Source of the DNA: Strigamia acuminata
Lineage: Eukaryota > Arthropoda > Chilopoda > Geophilomorpha > Linotaeniidae
Direction: 5' to 3'
Assembly: GCA_949358305.1 (NCBI GenBank)
Contig: OX442317.1
Location: 3,166,186 to 3,230,185 of the forward strand
Length of the DNA stretch: 64,000 nucleotides
Shown piece after piece: positions 45,604-58,115 of this stretch; position 1 is the stretch's first letter, and every line of letters begins with the position of its first letter. The notes under the pieces are model-generated. The model made no database searches. It was not told the origin of the DNA and saw only the letters and a program-made list of their open reading frames with translations. The translations under genes and the position numbers were made by a program.

Positions 45604-47548
45604 TTATGGGGACTTCCGGTTGCTTGACAGGGGGTCGGTAAACCTGAGTTGGTGCGAGTCGATCTTGAAGTCGGTTGCTAGGAAACGTGGTGGCATAGGT
45701 AGGAAGTATGTGGATAAGAACGGGGCTGCAGCCATCTTTGGAGACCACGGCGACACCCCCATTGCGCCTTGGAGAGCGATCACGTGGTTGAGGTTGAGGG
45801 GACCCATGTTGACGGGCCATCTGAGGGGATCGGGCATGATGGATGCGTCTGAACAGGCGCTGGTTGGGACTAGCGACGGCGGCGTTTCTCGTCCAAATGT
45901 CTTCTCACGTTTCCGCCATTTGGCTCTTCGGTTTTGGAACCAAACCTGTGATGCAAATTCGAAAAATTCGAAAATTATTCAAAAATTCAAAACATTTTTT
46001 GTTTGTTTTGTTTGTTTTGTTTGTTTTGTTTGTTTGTTTGATTTGTTTAATTAATTCGTGGTGCTGCGTGAACGAAACGAGTCGTTTTCGGGCTCGGAAT
46101 ATTCAGAGAATCGATTTTGATTTACTTTGATCGGGGTCTATGTATTGACTCAATGGTAATGCGTGATAATTGCACTTGAAGAGTCATCCTAGCCTGTCTA
46201 ATGTCTATCCCTTTTGTTTGTTCATTATAAATGTATGGATTAAGTTTTTAGTGCAAATTGAAATGGAGCGGGATGGTTAGCCATATATTAAATCGGTTGT
46301 AAAATGGGGATTTTATTGACACAAATAATAATAAAGAGGAAAGTGGAAAAGGGCGCATGCGAATATTGCGAATGGCGTGATTCGGCGAAAATGGGTTAAA
46401 TTCAATAGTATTGTTGGACTGTAATCACGAGGAATACAATTAATTAATCGATTAATGGCAAATTGCCGGCTCATAATCACAGCCTCATTTCCAAACACGA
46501 ATCACATAATGGGAACAACACTGTAATTTGCCTGAAAATGGCTACCCAATTACGCCAGATTTACGCAAGTTTTACATTATGAATGTGTATTTCTATATAA
46601 ATAAACTGTGGAAATAGGCTTAAAATTATTTTCTTTTGTCAACAGCACGAAAACGATTTGTGATCGATGAGTGCGGATAAAGCGTGCGCAGTGGCTCATT
46701 TACGCCCTCTCTGGCTTTGGAATTATGACGTAGTCGAACCGGAAGTGAGGGAGGCAATCGGTTCCAAATGGGAGCAAATTAGCCAAATTAGGCGCGCGGT
46801 GCAATTGTCCTTAATTGCTCAATTTGGACTCCATTGTGATTGCGTGGTTTCGGCAATTGGAGGGTGTTGGCGGGGAGATGCATGGAGGCGAGTGGGGGTG
46901 ATGGGTGAAGGTGACGTGAGTGAACGTGTATGGGAGACAGACGCTCGCCTTACCTGAACGCGGGCTTCGCTCAGCTCCAGTCGAACTGCGAGTTCCTCTC
47001 GCGTGAATACGTCTGGGTACTGCGTTTTATCGAAGGCGCGTTCAAGTTGGTGCAGTTGGTAGGTGGTGAAAGTGGTTCGACTTCGACGCACTTTCCTCGT
47101 CTTGCAGTTCTCTTCGACCGACGTCACGTCATCAATCTCGTCCACGGCTGACGGCGTTGACGCCGACTCTGCAATAAATCAAAACAAAACTTACAATCAC
47201 TAAAAAACACCAACAAAATCATTAAAATCAATTGATTACAAGTATTTGATGATTAATTATCAAATAATTTGTAATCAATAACTAATTATCAAAGAATTTG
47301 AACGGACAATTACTAATTAACGATTGTTGTAATAATAACAACACTAGAAACTGAAGCCAAAATATCTAAACTCACAAATCTCGGCTAAGCGCAGATTAGT
47401 GAATTAAAAATGAGGTCAGGGTTGTTCAGTTTGACACGAAACGCACGAGTAGGGCTATAAAAAAAGCGTGCTTACCCGTTTTGTGCAACGTGGGTGCCAA
47501 CAATCTCTCGATACTGTACATGTGACTCTTATTCGACGCTTGGGCCAT
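45604..47548 (-). CDS. hbn: Homeobrain homeobox protein (paired class), complete
   Basis: Transcription factor of the homeobrain family, expressed in anterior brain primordia in insects. Three minus-strand exons, 47548-47476, 47168-46954 and 45945-45604, join to 209 aa. Introns are phase 1 and phase 0, the latter between homeodomain residues 46 and 47, as in otp and Rx. Residues 11-17 (YSIERLL) form an octapeptide-like motif. The homeodomain is residues 51-110, with [19 protein letters not shown], Gln50 and [14 protein letters not shown]. The 99-residue tail is Pro-rich and shows no OAR motif, unlike Rx and Otp. The start ATG sits in gtcaccATGG, a good initiation context. Drosophila Hbn is about twice as long, so this is a compact version. 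Identity as hbn rather than another paired-class gene rests on the homeodomain sequence and on linkage to Rx and otp. Confidence 0.92.
45946..46953 (-). other. Second intron of hbn (1.0 kb)
   Basis: Splits the homeodomain. It starts next to a tttgt repeat (about 45998-46032). An ETS-like accggaag is at 46739-46746. No other feature was recognised. Confidence 0.7.
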
Positions 47549-48624
47549 GGTGACCAGTCCAGAGTGAGTGGTGACTGCGTTCTGCGTGCCGTTCCTTTTT
47601 CATTCGCTCTCGAGCGTTCCCCCTCGCCACCCCCTACCCCACCAACACTCCACACCCCTCTCGTGCTCGTGTTAGCTCAATTAGCTGGCTCCTTGTTAAG
47701 CTGTTAAATAAAATATTTGTTGACAGTGGAGATGTGAGCTAAGTGCAACGTCATTGGTCAACTCCGAGCTCCGAGCGCCTCTCCTCATTGGCTGCTCGAG
47801 GCAAACGCGCGCCACCAGGGGCTCGTGAAGAGTTAATCGGTGCTAATCTGGTCAACACCTCGGATGACAAGCATGGGAACACGCAGTCACCATGACTACA
47901 ACCAACTTCTTCAACACCCCAGTCTCCCCCCCAAAACCCACCAAATACTTTCTAAGCCGTGCCACCGCCATCTTTTTTGCACACATCCCCTCCTACCACC
48001 TTTTCTTGCCACCTTTTGCCCCGACTTTGTTGGAAAATTCAAATTTCCAAGGTCAGGGGTGCCGAATGACTGGTGGCGGCCATTTTCCAAGATGGCTGCT
48101 TGGGTAAGTGTCCATTAAAAAAGAATATTTTTTTTGGTTAGTTTATTTTCTCTCTTTTCCCCCCCCTGGTGCAATTTGTCCACCTTTTTTTTCTTGTTTC
48201 CCTCCCTTATTTTTCACACCTGATTTCTTTCGGGGGGATTATAGGTGGGGAATTTGGGTACCCCCCTTCGATCAGTTGATCAGTGCCATGTTGAAAGTGA
48301 ATTAGTGGTCCTTTTGTGGGAGCAAGAGGCTTTTCTGCCCCATTTGCACCTCAGTACGCATGGGGGGGTAGTGAAGGAGGGGTAATTAGCTCCCATCACC
48401 TGTGAAAAGAGAGGTGTGGGGATTACAAGGGAGTGGATGAAATATTACACTATGACTATTCTCCTTTTTGCACTCGGGGATTGAATATCTTGTTGATGTT
48501 TTCAAACTAACTCGACAATGGGTTGTGGTGCCATTGTGCTGTGGCGCTGCACTGCAAAGCACGAATCTTTTAGCTAATTATGCTATTTGTATTTATATTA
48601 CTAAACAAAAAATTAAAAAAAAAT

Positions 48625-48965
48625 TTGTTTTAATTTTGCGAAATTTTTTTTTATTATAAAATTTCGACTTTTTTTAATTATGCGAAAAAATTCGACTTTT
48701 TGTTAATTTTGCGAAAAATTTCGACTTTTTTTTAATTTAGCGAAAAATTTCGACTTTTTTTTAATTTTGCGAAAAAATTCGACTTTTTTTTAATTTTGCG
48801 AAAAATTTCGACTTTTTTTAATTTTGCGAAAAAATTCGACTTTTTTTTAATTTTTGCTAAAAATTTCGACTTTTTTTAATTTTGCGAAAAAATTCGACTT
48901 TTTTTTAATTTTGCGAAAAATTTCGATTTAATTTCTTCATTTTTTGAAAAATTTCGATTTTTTTT
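48625..48965. repeat. 29-31 bp tandem repeat
   Basis: About ten units of gcgaaaaaattcgactttttt followed by taattt. Variants alternate between aaaaattcgac and aaatttcgac. It lies about 1.1-1.4 kb upstream of hbn. Confidence 0.85.
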
Positions 48966-51149
48966 AATCGTTTTAATTCGATTAATTAAAGTGAATTAGC
49001 GACTTGTGTGACGCGTCGGTAAAAATGAGAATAAAATGTCTATAGAGTGAAATGCGAATGGGTCTATAGTTGAATGACAGCCCTTGGGCTTGAATTGAGC
49101 ACGTGACTGCACCTCATCCCACGCACTTTTGTTGTGGGTGCCTTTGGGGCAGAAATTGGCTCACGCGCCAATTGGGAGCCACCAAAGCGAGGCTCTTTTG
49201 TGGCCAATATTTGTGGTGATTGAATAGACAAATTGAGTTGGTTCCATCAAGGTGGCTCTGAGCCTTAAGGCGACTAATAAAGGATGGGACTCGGATTGTG
49301 CGGGGGAAGGTAAAACGCACTCGGGCTGTTTATCGAGGACCGTGGTCCGGATTTAATTTCAATATTATTGTCCCTTGGGAAAAGGAAAACAAGGGGCCAG
49401 CCAAAGCCAAAGTCTCCATGCAGCTACAAATTACATTTCGCTAAATTTCAACAAAATTGTCAATTTATTTTTTCCACTTTTTCATTAAGGCTTTTGATTA
49501 ATGCTCAATGGACGCAATTTTGTAATTTTGCACTTTTGGAAAAGAGGATAAACGCAAAATTGCAAAATTAAGCGATTTTGAGGCTTGTCAAACTCAAAAC
49601 AAAATGGCGGCGGCCAATTTCGTTCTAAGAGGCCGTCACGAATAATTGGCAATGTAGACCGAAGTCGAAACGGCTCTATAGAAGAATCGGTAAAAGTTGT
49701 AAACGAGTAAAAAGTGGAGTGTTTCGCACTCCAATTCTGTACATTCTTTTCATCGTTTAATTGTGACGCGCGTCATGCACGTTGCGTTGTCGTGACATTA
49801 CGAGATCGCGTACAGCGCCACCTGTACTTTTATGCAAATAAAGTCCATTCATGCAGATATTCTTACAACAACTGCCTCGTGTCCAATTCCATCCAACTAC
49901 ATCCACTTCCCATCTAGCACAGAACACACCAAAAAGTGTTATTTGTAACTAATTTGGACGATTTTCGTTTCGTCTTGTACGAGTAGTCACCAGTTTCTAT
50001 TCTGCATCACATTTTGAATTTGTGGGCATCAAAAACGATCGATTTTGTGATTAATGCAAAATTAAAAAATTCCACATGCAAAATGAACTGCAAAAAGCAA
50101 TATAAGTTGACTGGTTTCGAAATGATCGAAAAGCGAAAGTTAGTTTAAATTTTTCAAATTTTTCCTGATTTTCCATTTCCAATCTCCCGCCTTTATTCCG
50201 TCTTATTCCACTTCCGATATTAAGCAATAATGTGCTTCACTCTGCGCCCAATCCGTGCCAATAGTTTAGCAGGTAATCCACAAAGAAAACGCCGTCACGC
50301 CACAATGGACGACTTAATGAGTTTTTTACCCATTTCCGTTTCGGAGGATCATGGGAGAATTGAGCACGAATGGCGGCCATTTTCAAGTCACTAAGTAAAT
50401 GATGGTCCCCCGAGGTGGGCGCCCTCTACAGCTGGAAAACGGAAGTGCACGCGGATTGAGTCGGTAGGAGGCGTGCATGCGCATTGGGAGATTATCGCCA
50501 CCCTTCTCTCACCCTCAGCCCCTGTTACATGGTGGCGTTCTCTCCCTCTCGGCCAATATTTACTCCTCCCTTAGGAGTTTTAATAAACTCTCAATAGGGT
50601 GAGGGAGAAGGAGATGCGGGGGCGGAGGCGGTTGCTATGGCTACGGCTGCCGTGGGGGCTCGCGCCGCTTTTTATTGTGTTGACACAACGTTGCTGAGAT
50701 GGCGCCAGGATTCAAAGGGGCTAAAAATGAAATAAATGGGGGACGAAAGAGGAAAGGGATTTTAACACGATTGATTGATTGGTTGATTGATTGATCGCTC
50801 GGGTGAGATTTTATTTTTATTTTTATTTTTTGTTATTTTGGTATTTTGATGGGATTGTTTTGCGTGTTTGGGTTTCGCGTTTGTATTGATGGGAGTGCGA
50901 TTTATTGGAGTTTTTTTTATAGGGGTTTGCAGCGTGATTTGCAAATGGGTGCAGATTGTTTAAATGTTTAGAATGTTTGTTTGATGCGAGCTGAATTCTA
51001 CGATTTGTGCACTAAAGATGTGTGGGTTCTGGGTTTATTGTGTTCGAGAAGTGAATTTTAGCGATGGTGTGTTTTGAAAAGTTGGTAGAAATCCGCTAAA
51101 AGTCTGAAGTCATGACCAGTATAGTGAAATTCGTGAGAAATTATGAAAT

Positions 51150-51460
51150 ATCAGGAAAAAATCAATGAAAATCATCTGAAAATCAATGAAAATCAATGAA
51201 AATCATCTGAAAATCAATGAAAATCAATGAAAATCATCTGAAAATCAATGAAAATCAATGAAAATCATCTGAAAATTAATGAAAATCATCTGAAAATCAA
51301 TGAAAATCATCTGAAAATCAATGAAAATCAATAAAAATCATTGAAAATCATTGAAAATCAATGAAAATCAATGAAAATTATCTGAAAATCAATGAAAATC
51401 ATCTGAAAATCAATGAAAATTATCTGAAAATCAATGCAAATCAATGAAAATCAGTAAATT
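51150..51460. repeat. Tandem repeat of 10- and 11-bp units
   Basis: The array is built from aaaatcaatg (10 bp) and aaaatcatctg (11 bp) in varying order, with the compound 31-bp unit tctgaaaatcaatgaaaatc... recurring at its left side. It decays rightward into aaaatcagt phrases up to about 51640. Confidence 0.85.
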
Positions 51461-52421
51461 CAATTAAAAATCAGCTCCAACGATAACTAAAAATCATTAA
51501 CAACTAAAATCAGATAAAATCAATTAAAAACTAGTGAAAACCAATACTAAAAATCTGTATAAACCAATACTAAAAATCAGTAAAAATCAATACTAAAAAT
51601 CAGTAAAAAGCAATACTAAAAATCAGTAAAAACTACCTATTTCTAAAAAAAATCATTCTTCTCTAAAATGAGATAAATTCAATTAAAGTGATGAAAAGTA
51701 ATCCATATTCGGCAAAAGCCAGCCCAAAATGATGAGAATCAGTGCAATTCAATGAGATCGATATCTTTGTCCTATATTTGCAAACCCCACACAAAATCCT
51801 CCTCAACACTGTTACACACCGAATCAATCCCCACCTTTTCACCTCCCATTTAATACTTGAATACGTTATTCCAACCGAAAACCAAAATTGAAATGAAAAT
51901 GAAAATGACCGGCCTTTGTATCCACGGAGATTGTTGAGCGCGATAAGTGATTGTTGAGCGCGATAAACGGATTATCGCTCGCGAAATTGTAATATCGCGA
52001 TCAATTTGTTTTGTTGTTGGATTTGTAATGGAAATTTAATTTGACAAAAGTTGATTTTTAAAGTTTTGGTAATTTGCGAATAAATGGTCGGCTTTCTTTG
52101 ATTATGTTAAACATGTGGAGTTGGTAGTCGCATGCGAGATTGGGATGGAGCGGGGGGTGGGGGGGGGGGGGACAGCAAACGTCGGTGAAAAGATGCCAGA
52201 GGCAGGTTGGCGTTCCTGCTGCGTTCCAAGCGAGTTGACGTCATTATCTTCTAATTGAATGTCTCGTGCGCCCAAATGGACCTAATTTGGCGCAAATTGA
52301 ATTGTGCTAATTTTGAAAAGCTTTTCAACCGGAAATGGATCCGAGTTTCAAAATGAAGGACGCTTAAATTACCGTAGAAGAAAATAAAACTCTTTTCTCT
52401 ACTTTCAAACGATTTTTATTT

Positions 52422-52456
<35 letters not shown>

Positions 52457-53570
52457 ATTTTTAAACTTTTAATTTGTAGTTTGGAGCGCCGTAAAGCGAA
52501 TTGGAATAATTTATTTGATGCGTACACAAGAAAAAGAAAGTAGGTTCAGTTTGATGGTTTTGATGTGAATTTTTAGGTTTTTCACGTGAAAAAATGTTTG
52601 GATAAACAACAAAAACAAAAACAAATTTTGGCAATAGTTCTTTCCATTCCCACCACCAACACAAGGGCGCTGCAGTCGGTTTGATTGAAAATTACATGTT
52701 TTGGCATGTTTTTTTCTGTTCAGGCAAGTGTTTTGGTGTTGTTATATTTTTCTAATGTTAAAATGTTTGAAAATAGACCAAATATTGCCTCAATGAACGA
52801 CTATTTTCATTACATGTTTCTTTTTTTAAATACTGTTATTTTGGATGGAATTTTTGCAAACAGGTGAAAAAAACCACAAGGTTAGGAAAAAAAATCCTAG
52901 ATTATTTATGTATCCATAGTAAATTCAGTATCTCTAGTCATTCAAACTAACGACAAGAGATGGCCTTGTAATCATTTTGCAAAACGTCGCCGCCGCCATT
53001 ACTAAATCTTCGCTAACGCCATCTCGTGGGTCTAAATACAACTTCAACACATGTGCAGTGCACATTGTGCACCGAAACATCCAAACGTTAATTTCTCACA
53101 TAAAACAACAAAACACAGACAAAACTTAGTTTTAAAAACCAAAAACAGCAATTTCCGCTACAGGTCTAATGAATTTCATCGATAATTCCATTTAATTTAA
53201 TTTAATTCGCTAAAATGTAAAGACATCATCCAATTCGTATCTCATAATAATTTTTATTTCTTTTTACAAGTGCAGTGAAAAAAACATTAATAGAATGAAC
53301 TTAAACGATCACAAACAAGCTCCAGGAAGAATATTTCAAGTGTACAATCTTTTCTAGTGACTTCTAACACGAAAATGAAAAAAAAGAAAAGAAAAAACAC
53401 AAAATTGCAAAATTAATTCCTTTTTTCTTCCTACATTTCTTGCAGTGGAAAAATAGAACAAAAAATAAAAAATACGTAAACATGGAACAGCTGGAACTAA
53501 CTACTCGGTGTAAAAGTTATTTACAATATGTACACTTTAATAGTGCGGAAAAGAACAGTAATATCTTAAT

Positions 53571-54041
53571 TTATTGGACATTTTGTTGATTCTCGTCCTG
53601 AACAGGTCGTCGGAAAAGAACAATATGAGGCTCTGCAACATAGGAAACACAAGTAACATTAGTTTAACGTGTTTATGACGTTTGATTTAGTCTATTTTTT
53701 CTTTTCTTTACCGGGTTCGTGAATCATGTAATGTTGCCATCCCTGACTTTGTTGGATTCCAATTTTTCGCCATTCGGGCTCAGACATCAAGTGAGTTTTC
53801 GGCACCAGTTTGGCCTTTTCTTTCGGCAGCATAACGTGCCTGGAAAAGAAATTTTGGGTAAGAAATTGTCGTTGATGTTTTAATACAGAAAATTCGAGTG
53901 GAAAATCGTTACGGCTTTGTTAGCGGTCGAGTGTTGGAATTTTGTTCAGAACTCTTTTCCCCGATTATATTTTGCTTACCTATACTCGTACTTATCATCG
54001 TAATACTTGTCCGAATAGTAAATATTGGTTTGGTGGGACAT
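53571..54041 (-). CDS. CKS1: Cyclin-dependent kinase regulatory subunit CKS1
   Basis: A small subunit that binds Cdk and docks phosphorylated substrates in the cell cycle. Three minus-strand exons, 54041-53980, 53839-53712 and 53632-53571, join to 83 aa, normal for the family. Introns are phase 2 and phase 1. Recognisable stretches are [52 protein letters not shown] and LFRRP. The phosphate-pocket residues known from human CKS1 are present (Lys12, Arg21, Ser52, Trp55, Arg71 or Arg72), as is the hinge HEPEPH (61-66), whose second Glu codon is split by the last intron. The C-terminus (QDENQQNVQ) is acidic-polar rather than the basic tail of human CKS1. It is transcribed away from SHC. Confidence 0.96.
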
Positions 54042-54143
54042 TTCGGTATCAAAACTGCTGATGCGAAGCTACAAAGTTACGCGATATCGGCAAAGACTGG
54101 AAACTTCTTCGATAGTTTTTGAAAATAGTCGTTCGTGGTTTGG

Positions 54144-54287
54144 ATTGGTCGGAATGGAAGTTCGGTTTGTACGGATAGTTGGTTGGTTGTGATGTTATAT
54201 TTATCGGATTTTGATTGGTGTGGGTAGATTTTATGACGTCAGTGCAACGATTCAGAATTAGGGTTTGATTTTCTTCTTTTCTATTGG
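54144..54287 (-). promoter_or_regulatory. Candidate CKS1 promoter with three CCAAT boxes and a CRE
   Basis: On the minus strand, CCAAT occurs at 54148-54144, 54218-54214 and 54287-54283, spaced 70 and 69 bp, between 103 and 246 bp upstream of the CKS1 start codon. A perfect TGACGTCA lies at 54234-54241 and a TTTGAA (CHR-like) at about 54298-54293. Repeated CCAAT boxes plus CHR are common in cell-cycle promoters. Function here is inferred. Confidence 0.45.
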
Positions 54288-57005
54288 TTGGTTCAAATCA
54301 CGTGTTTTTGCCGTGTTTGACATTTTTGTCACCTAGTGGCGCTCGTCGTCAAGAATGGCGTCGACATGTTTATCGTTACATAAAATCCGCTTGCATTGAC
54401 AGGAAATTGAGGTAAATACCGATTAAGTTTGCACAAATTTCCGTGCGGGTGCTTTCTGGAATTGTAAACGAAATGTTTGCGTATGCAAATCTCAACAAGA
54501 AAACGTTTAAAAGAGAAAAACTCAAAAAAATGCCTTCGGGGGGTGCTAGTTTGGCTCAAAATTGCCAACTTTTTTCCCCTCAAAACTTCTAACAATTTCC
54601 ACCATATAAAAACAACAAAAACCCAATCAACAACTTCTAAATTTTAACATTTATAAACCAAAAAAAAAAAAATAATTAAAAAAAAAAAAAAATAATAGCA
54701 AATGTGAACATATAATATTTTTTATATTTTATTACATTTATTGTTTGTTTTAGGTTTCACAATTGCAGAACACAAAACCACCTGAAACCGTCCAGAAAAT
54801 TCCACACGTTAAAACGTCAGTGGTGGAGTAAAAGCGGGACCAGATTGACCGAAAAATTGTTAAAAATTAGACAACGAAGAATCTCGATTTATTTGGGAGT
54901 TGGACACGTTTTGTCGTTTAAACTTGCGAAAACAGACTAAAGCGGCCGCCATTTTTGAAGTTAGCAGTTTAAAGATGTTCTTTAAAGTGGGGGAGAAGGG
55001 CATACTTTTGAGTCGAACAAGAGTATAGTCGAAATTACTTAACGTAGAGAGTTTGCGGAAGAGTAGTTGTGTAGTTGGCTCCGCTGCGTGTGGAAATGAT
55101 TTATTTTGACGGTTTTTTCGTGAATCCGGTCCCGCTGACACTCATATTTAGGTGAAAAGCGATTAATTTGTGTGGTTAATGATGCAATGAAGGTCAGTAC
55201 CGTTTTGTTGTGAATGATTTGTGGATATAAAGGATAAACCAGGTGAACGAGCGACATTCCGGATGGTAGTGTGCTTGACCGATTGAAAAGTGAATGGTTG
55301 TATGAATGAAATAGAACAAGACAGGAAACTTGGAGCTCCACGCATGGTTTCAACTACTTCCTCCATACTTCACATTTTCGTACCAAACACCTGCTCATTA
55401 AATGAATTTCCCTCTTTTTGAGTTTTGTGGCGGTTACTGGTAACCAGCTTTCGTTTCTTTATGAAAAAGACAAAGTGGAGGTGTTGTGTTAAGAGTTCGA
55501 TGATTAATGGGCTGTGCTTGTGTTTTCTCTGAATTTGTTGAGATCTTTTTGTTTGGAAGGCAGGGACTGGATTTTGAGGGCCGAAATGTTTATTTCGTTA
55601 GTATTTGGTTAGTGAACGATATACTTGGTAGAAAGTGTGGTACCAAGTTTTGTTAGAATACCAGCAAGTCGTTTAATTTGGAGGTTTAGTTAGAATTAGT
55701 CGTTTTATTAGGAATTTTTATTTGAATAAATCGTTTTATTGGGAAATTTTGTTAGAATAAGTCGTTTTATTTGCAGATTTAGTTAGAATTAGTCGTTTTA
55801 TTAGGAATTTTTTTTAGAATAAATCGTTTTATTGGGAAATTTTGTTAGAATAAGTCGTTTTATTTGGAGATTTAGTTAGAATTAGTCGTTTTATTGGGAA
55901 ATTATAAAGGAATTAATCGTTTTGTTAGGAAATTATAAAGGAATTAGTCGTTTTATTGGGAAATTTTGTGAGAATAAGTCGTTTTATTGGGAAATTTTGT
56001 AAGAATAAGTCGTTTTATTGGGAAATTTTGTAAGAATAAGTCGTTTTATTGGGAAATTATATAGGAATTAATCGTTTTATTGGGAAATTATAAAGGAATT
56101 AGTCGTTTTAAACTTAAATTTAGTTGAAATACGTCGTTTTATACCGAAATTTAGTTGAAATAAGTCGTTTTATACCGAAATTTAGTTAAAATAAGTCGTT
56201 TTATACCGAAATTTAATTGGAATAAGTCGTTTTAAACCGAAATTTTATGTCAAGCCTACAGCTTATGAACGAAACAACAAATACAGGTCAAATCCGCCAT
56301 CAATCTAACACAAATAACCACCACACGAATCGAAAATCTGACACTTAAAAAAATAAAAAACCAAAATGTAAAACCATTCGAGTAAATAAAATAAAAATAA
56401 AAAATCTCCAAAAAAAATTTTAAAAAAAATTCCACCTCTTTGAATCCAAAAGAAAATCAATAAACCCAAAATAAAATTTCTGTTTGTCCACCTGTTGCCA
56501 AAAACTTATCTAATAGACGAAAATGTGCCCTTCCTTCCTTCCCTTGTGTCCCCCCATGGAAACCGAACGAGGGGCCCCCAGCCTGAGGCCAACCAACACA
56601 AGTTGAATCGATCCCACCATCCCATGTGATCCTCCAACACCAGTTTGTATTTTCCATTTCACTTCCTGCTCTTTATTTGCTCTTCCTCTCCCTCCCTCGT
56701 ATAGTAAGGCGAATGGAACGCTCCGCCCTACTCCTCGTTTCCTGTCAGATTGTGTTGCAATCTCCTTCATCTTCCTCTCCCATGTGGTACCCAAAACCAT
56801 CCCTGCGATTCATACCAACACAATCCCCTTTTGTCCGACATTTCACCCGAAAATGACTCGTCCGACCGACATTTTGTCGTGAAAAAAATATTTTTTCATT
56901 GAAAAAAATTTTTTCAAATTTTGTTTCCAACTCGAAAATGATGAAATGTTTCCCATTCAGTTACATGAATTTGAAGGAGGAAAATGTGGGTTTGCCTTTA
57001 TCTAG
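54288..57005. other. Between CKS1 and the SHC coding exons
   Basis: This should contain the SHC promoter and any 5' exon. One candidate is ATG at 55096 to a donor at 55151 (18 codons plus 2 nt), which would join in frame to the SHC exon at 57006, but it has no family support. At 54754 an acceptor-like ttgttttag precedes an open stretch with no recognisable product. The tandem array at 55680-56250 is listed separately. Confidence 0.35.
55680..56250. repeat. 31-bp tandem repeat upstream of SHC
   Basis: About 18 units of agtcgttttattgggaaatt followed by ttgt(t/a)agaata. Variants change the middle (ggagatttagttagaatt, ataccgaaatttagttga). All keep tcgtttta. Confidence 0.85.
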
Positions 57006-58076
57006 GAGTTGGTGGAAGAAACGCTGCGCCGAGTCGACGTCGGGACGCGAGGATTTTGGTAAATCGACGCGACATCTCGACCGTTTGATACGAAAAATCG
57101 TGGTCGCGGGCGACGAGGATCCGGCGCAGAGGTACAGCCAGTTTCCGCCGCGGCCGCCCGTCAGAAACGCGTCGTCGTTGGCGGCGACGGCGACGATGCC
57201 GAGGAGCAACGAGTGGACGAGGAATGGAAGTTTCTTCAATAAACCCACGCGGGGTTGGATCCATCCGAGTAAACAGTTGGCCGATTCGGGCATCTCGTAT
57301 AGTGTGAGGGTAAGTGCGAAAAGGACCCGCCGACACAATGGATTTTTGTCTTTTTTAAAAAAAAAAAAAATCGATGAATGAATGAATGAATGGAGCGAGT
57401 TAGGGTTATTTTCGAAATTTATTTCGGTTTGTGTGGGATTATTTACGTTGAAATTTATTTTTGTTTTTATCTGCGTGTTTAAAGTGCACTACACTGCGGT
57501 CTATTCATGAAATATTGTAAACATTTTTGAGGTTTTTTTATTTTTTTTTTGATGTTTTTTTCAATTTTTTGGTTACATTTTTGTGAAATGTTTGGAATTT
57601 TGTTGGGAAAATGTTGAAATGGTTGGTTTTTGTTTGTTTGTTTGTGATTTTTCTAGTAAAAATGATTTTGCTAGTGAATTAAATGAACGAAATTCAACCT
57701 GGATATCCTGTACAATAAGGGATATTGAGTTAGAACTTATAGACATCATCCTGCCTATAAATTTAAAAAAAAAATTAATTAATTTTATCAATATAATCGA
57801 TCTTTTTTTTTAAATATTTTAATTTTATTATTTTTAAATTTATTTTTAAAAATTTATTTAGTTTTATTAAATTTTTTTAATACCTTAATTGTGATGGAAA
57901 TTAATTGTAAAGTGCGCGTGGGAGTCAATTAATCAATTGTAATCCCATGATTTTCTACGGGTTTTTTTGTTTGTTTTCTTTGTCGTGAATCATGTGCAAA
58001 CTATGTAGAGGAAGTTGGTTCATTCATTCATTAATAACCTTGTTCTTAATTGATATATCACAGCAGTTTGAAATTT

Positions 58077-58115
<39 letters not shown>

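Larger units (their letters stand above)
47549..53570. other. Intergenic between hbn and CKS1; no gene recognised
   Basis: The first few hundred bases should contain the hbn promoter. An open frame from 47892 ends at a strong donor-like site (ATGGCTGCTTGG|GTAAGT at 48092-48109), but no convincing second exon was found. Tandem arrays at 48625-48965 and 51150-51460 are listed separately. A T-run of about 30 lies at 52421-52452. Other sequence is AT-rich without recognisable features. Confidence 0.4.

Noticed and set aside
140-50490. Frequent GCGCATGCGC-like (NRF1-type) and TGACGTCA (CRE) palindromes through the window
   Set aside because: They occur at many sites without relation to genes and appear to be a general property of this genome, so they were not annotated as separate regulatory sites.
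54754-54935. Acceptor-like site followed by open frames of 26 and about 57 codons, considered as the last exon of an unknown gene
   Set aside because: No upstream exon with matching phase could be identified and neither frame resembles a known protein.
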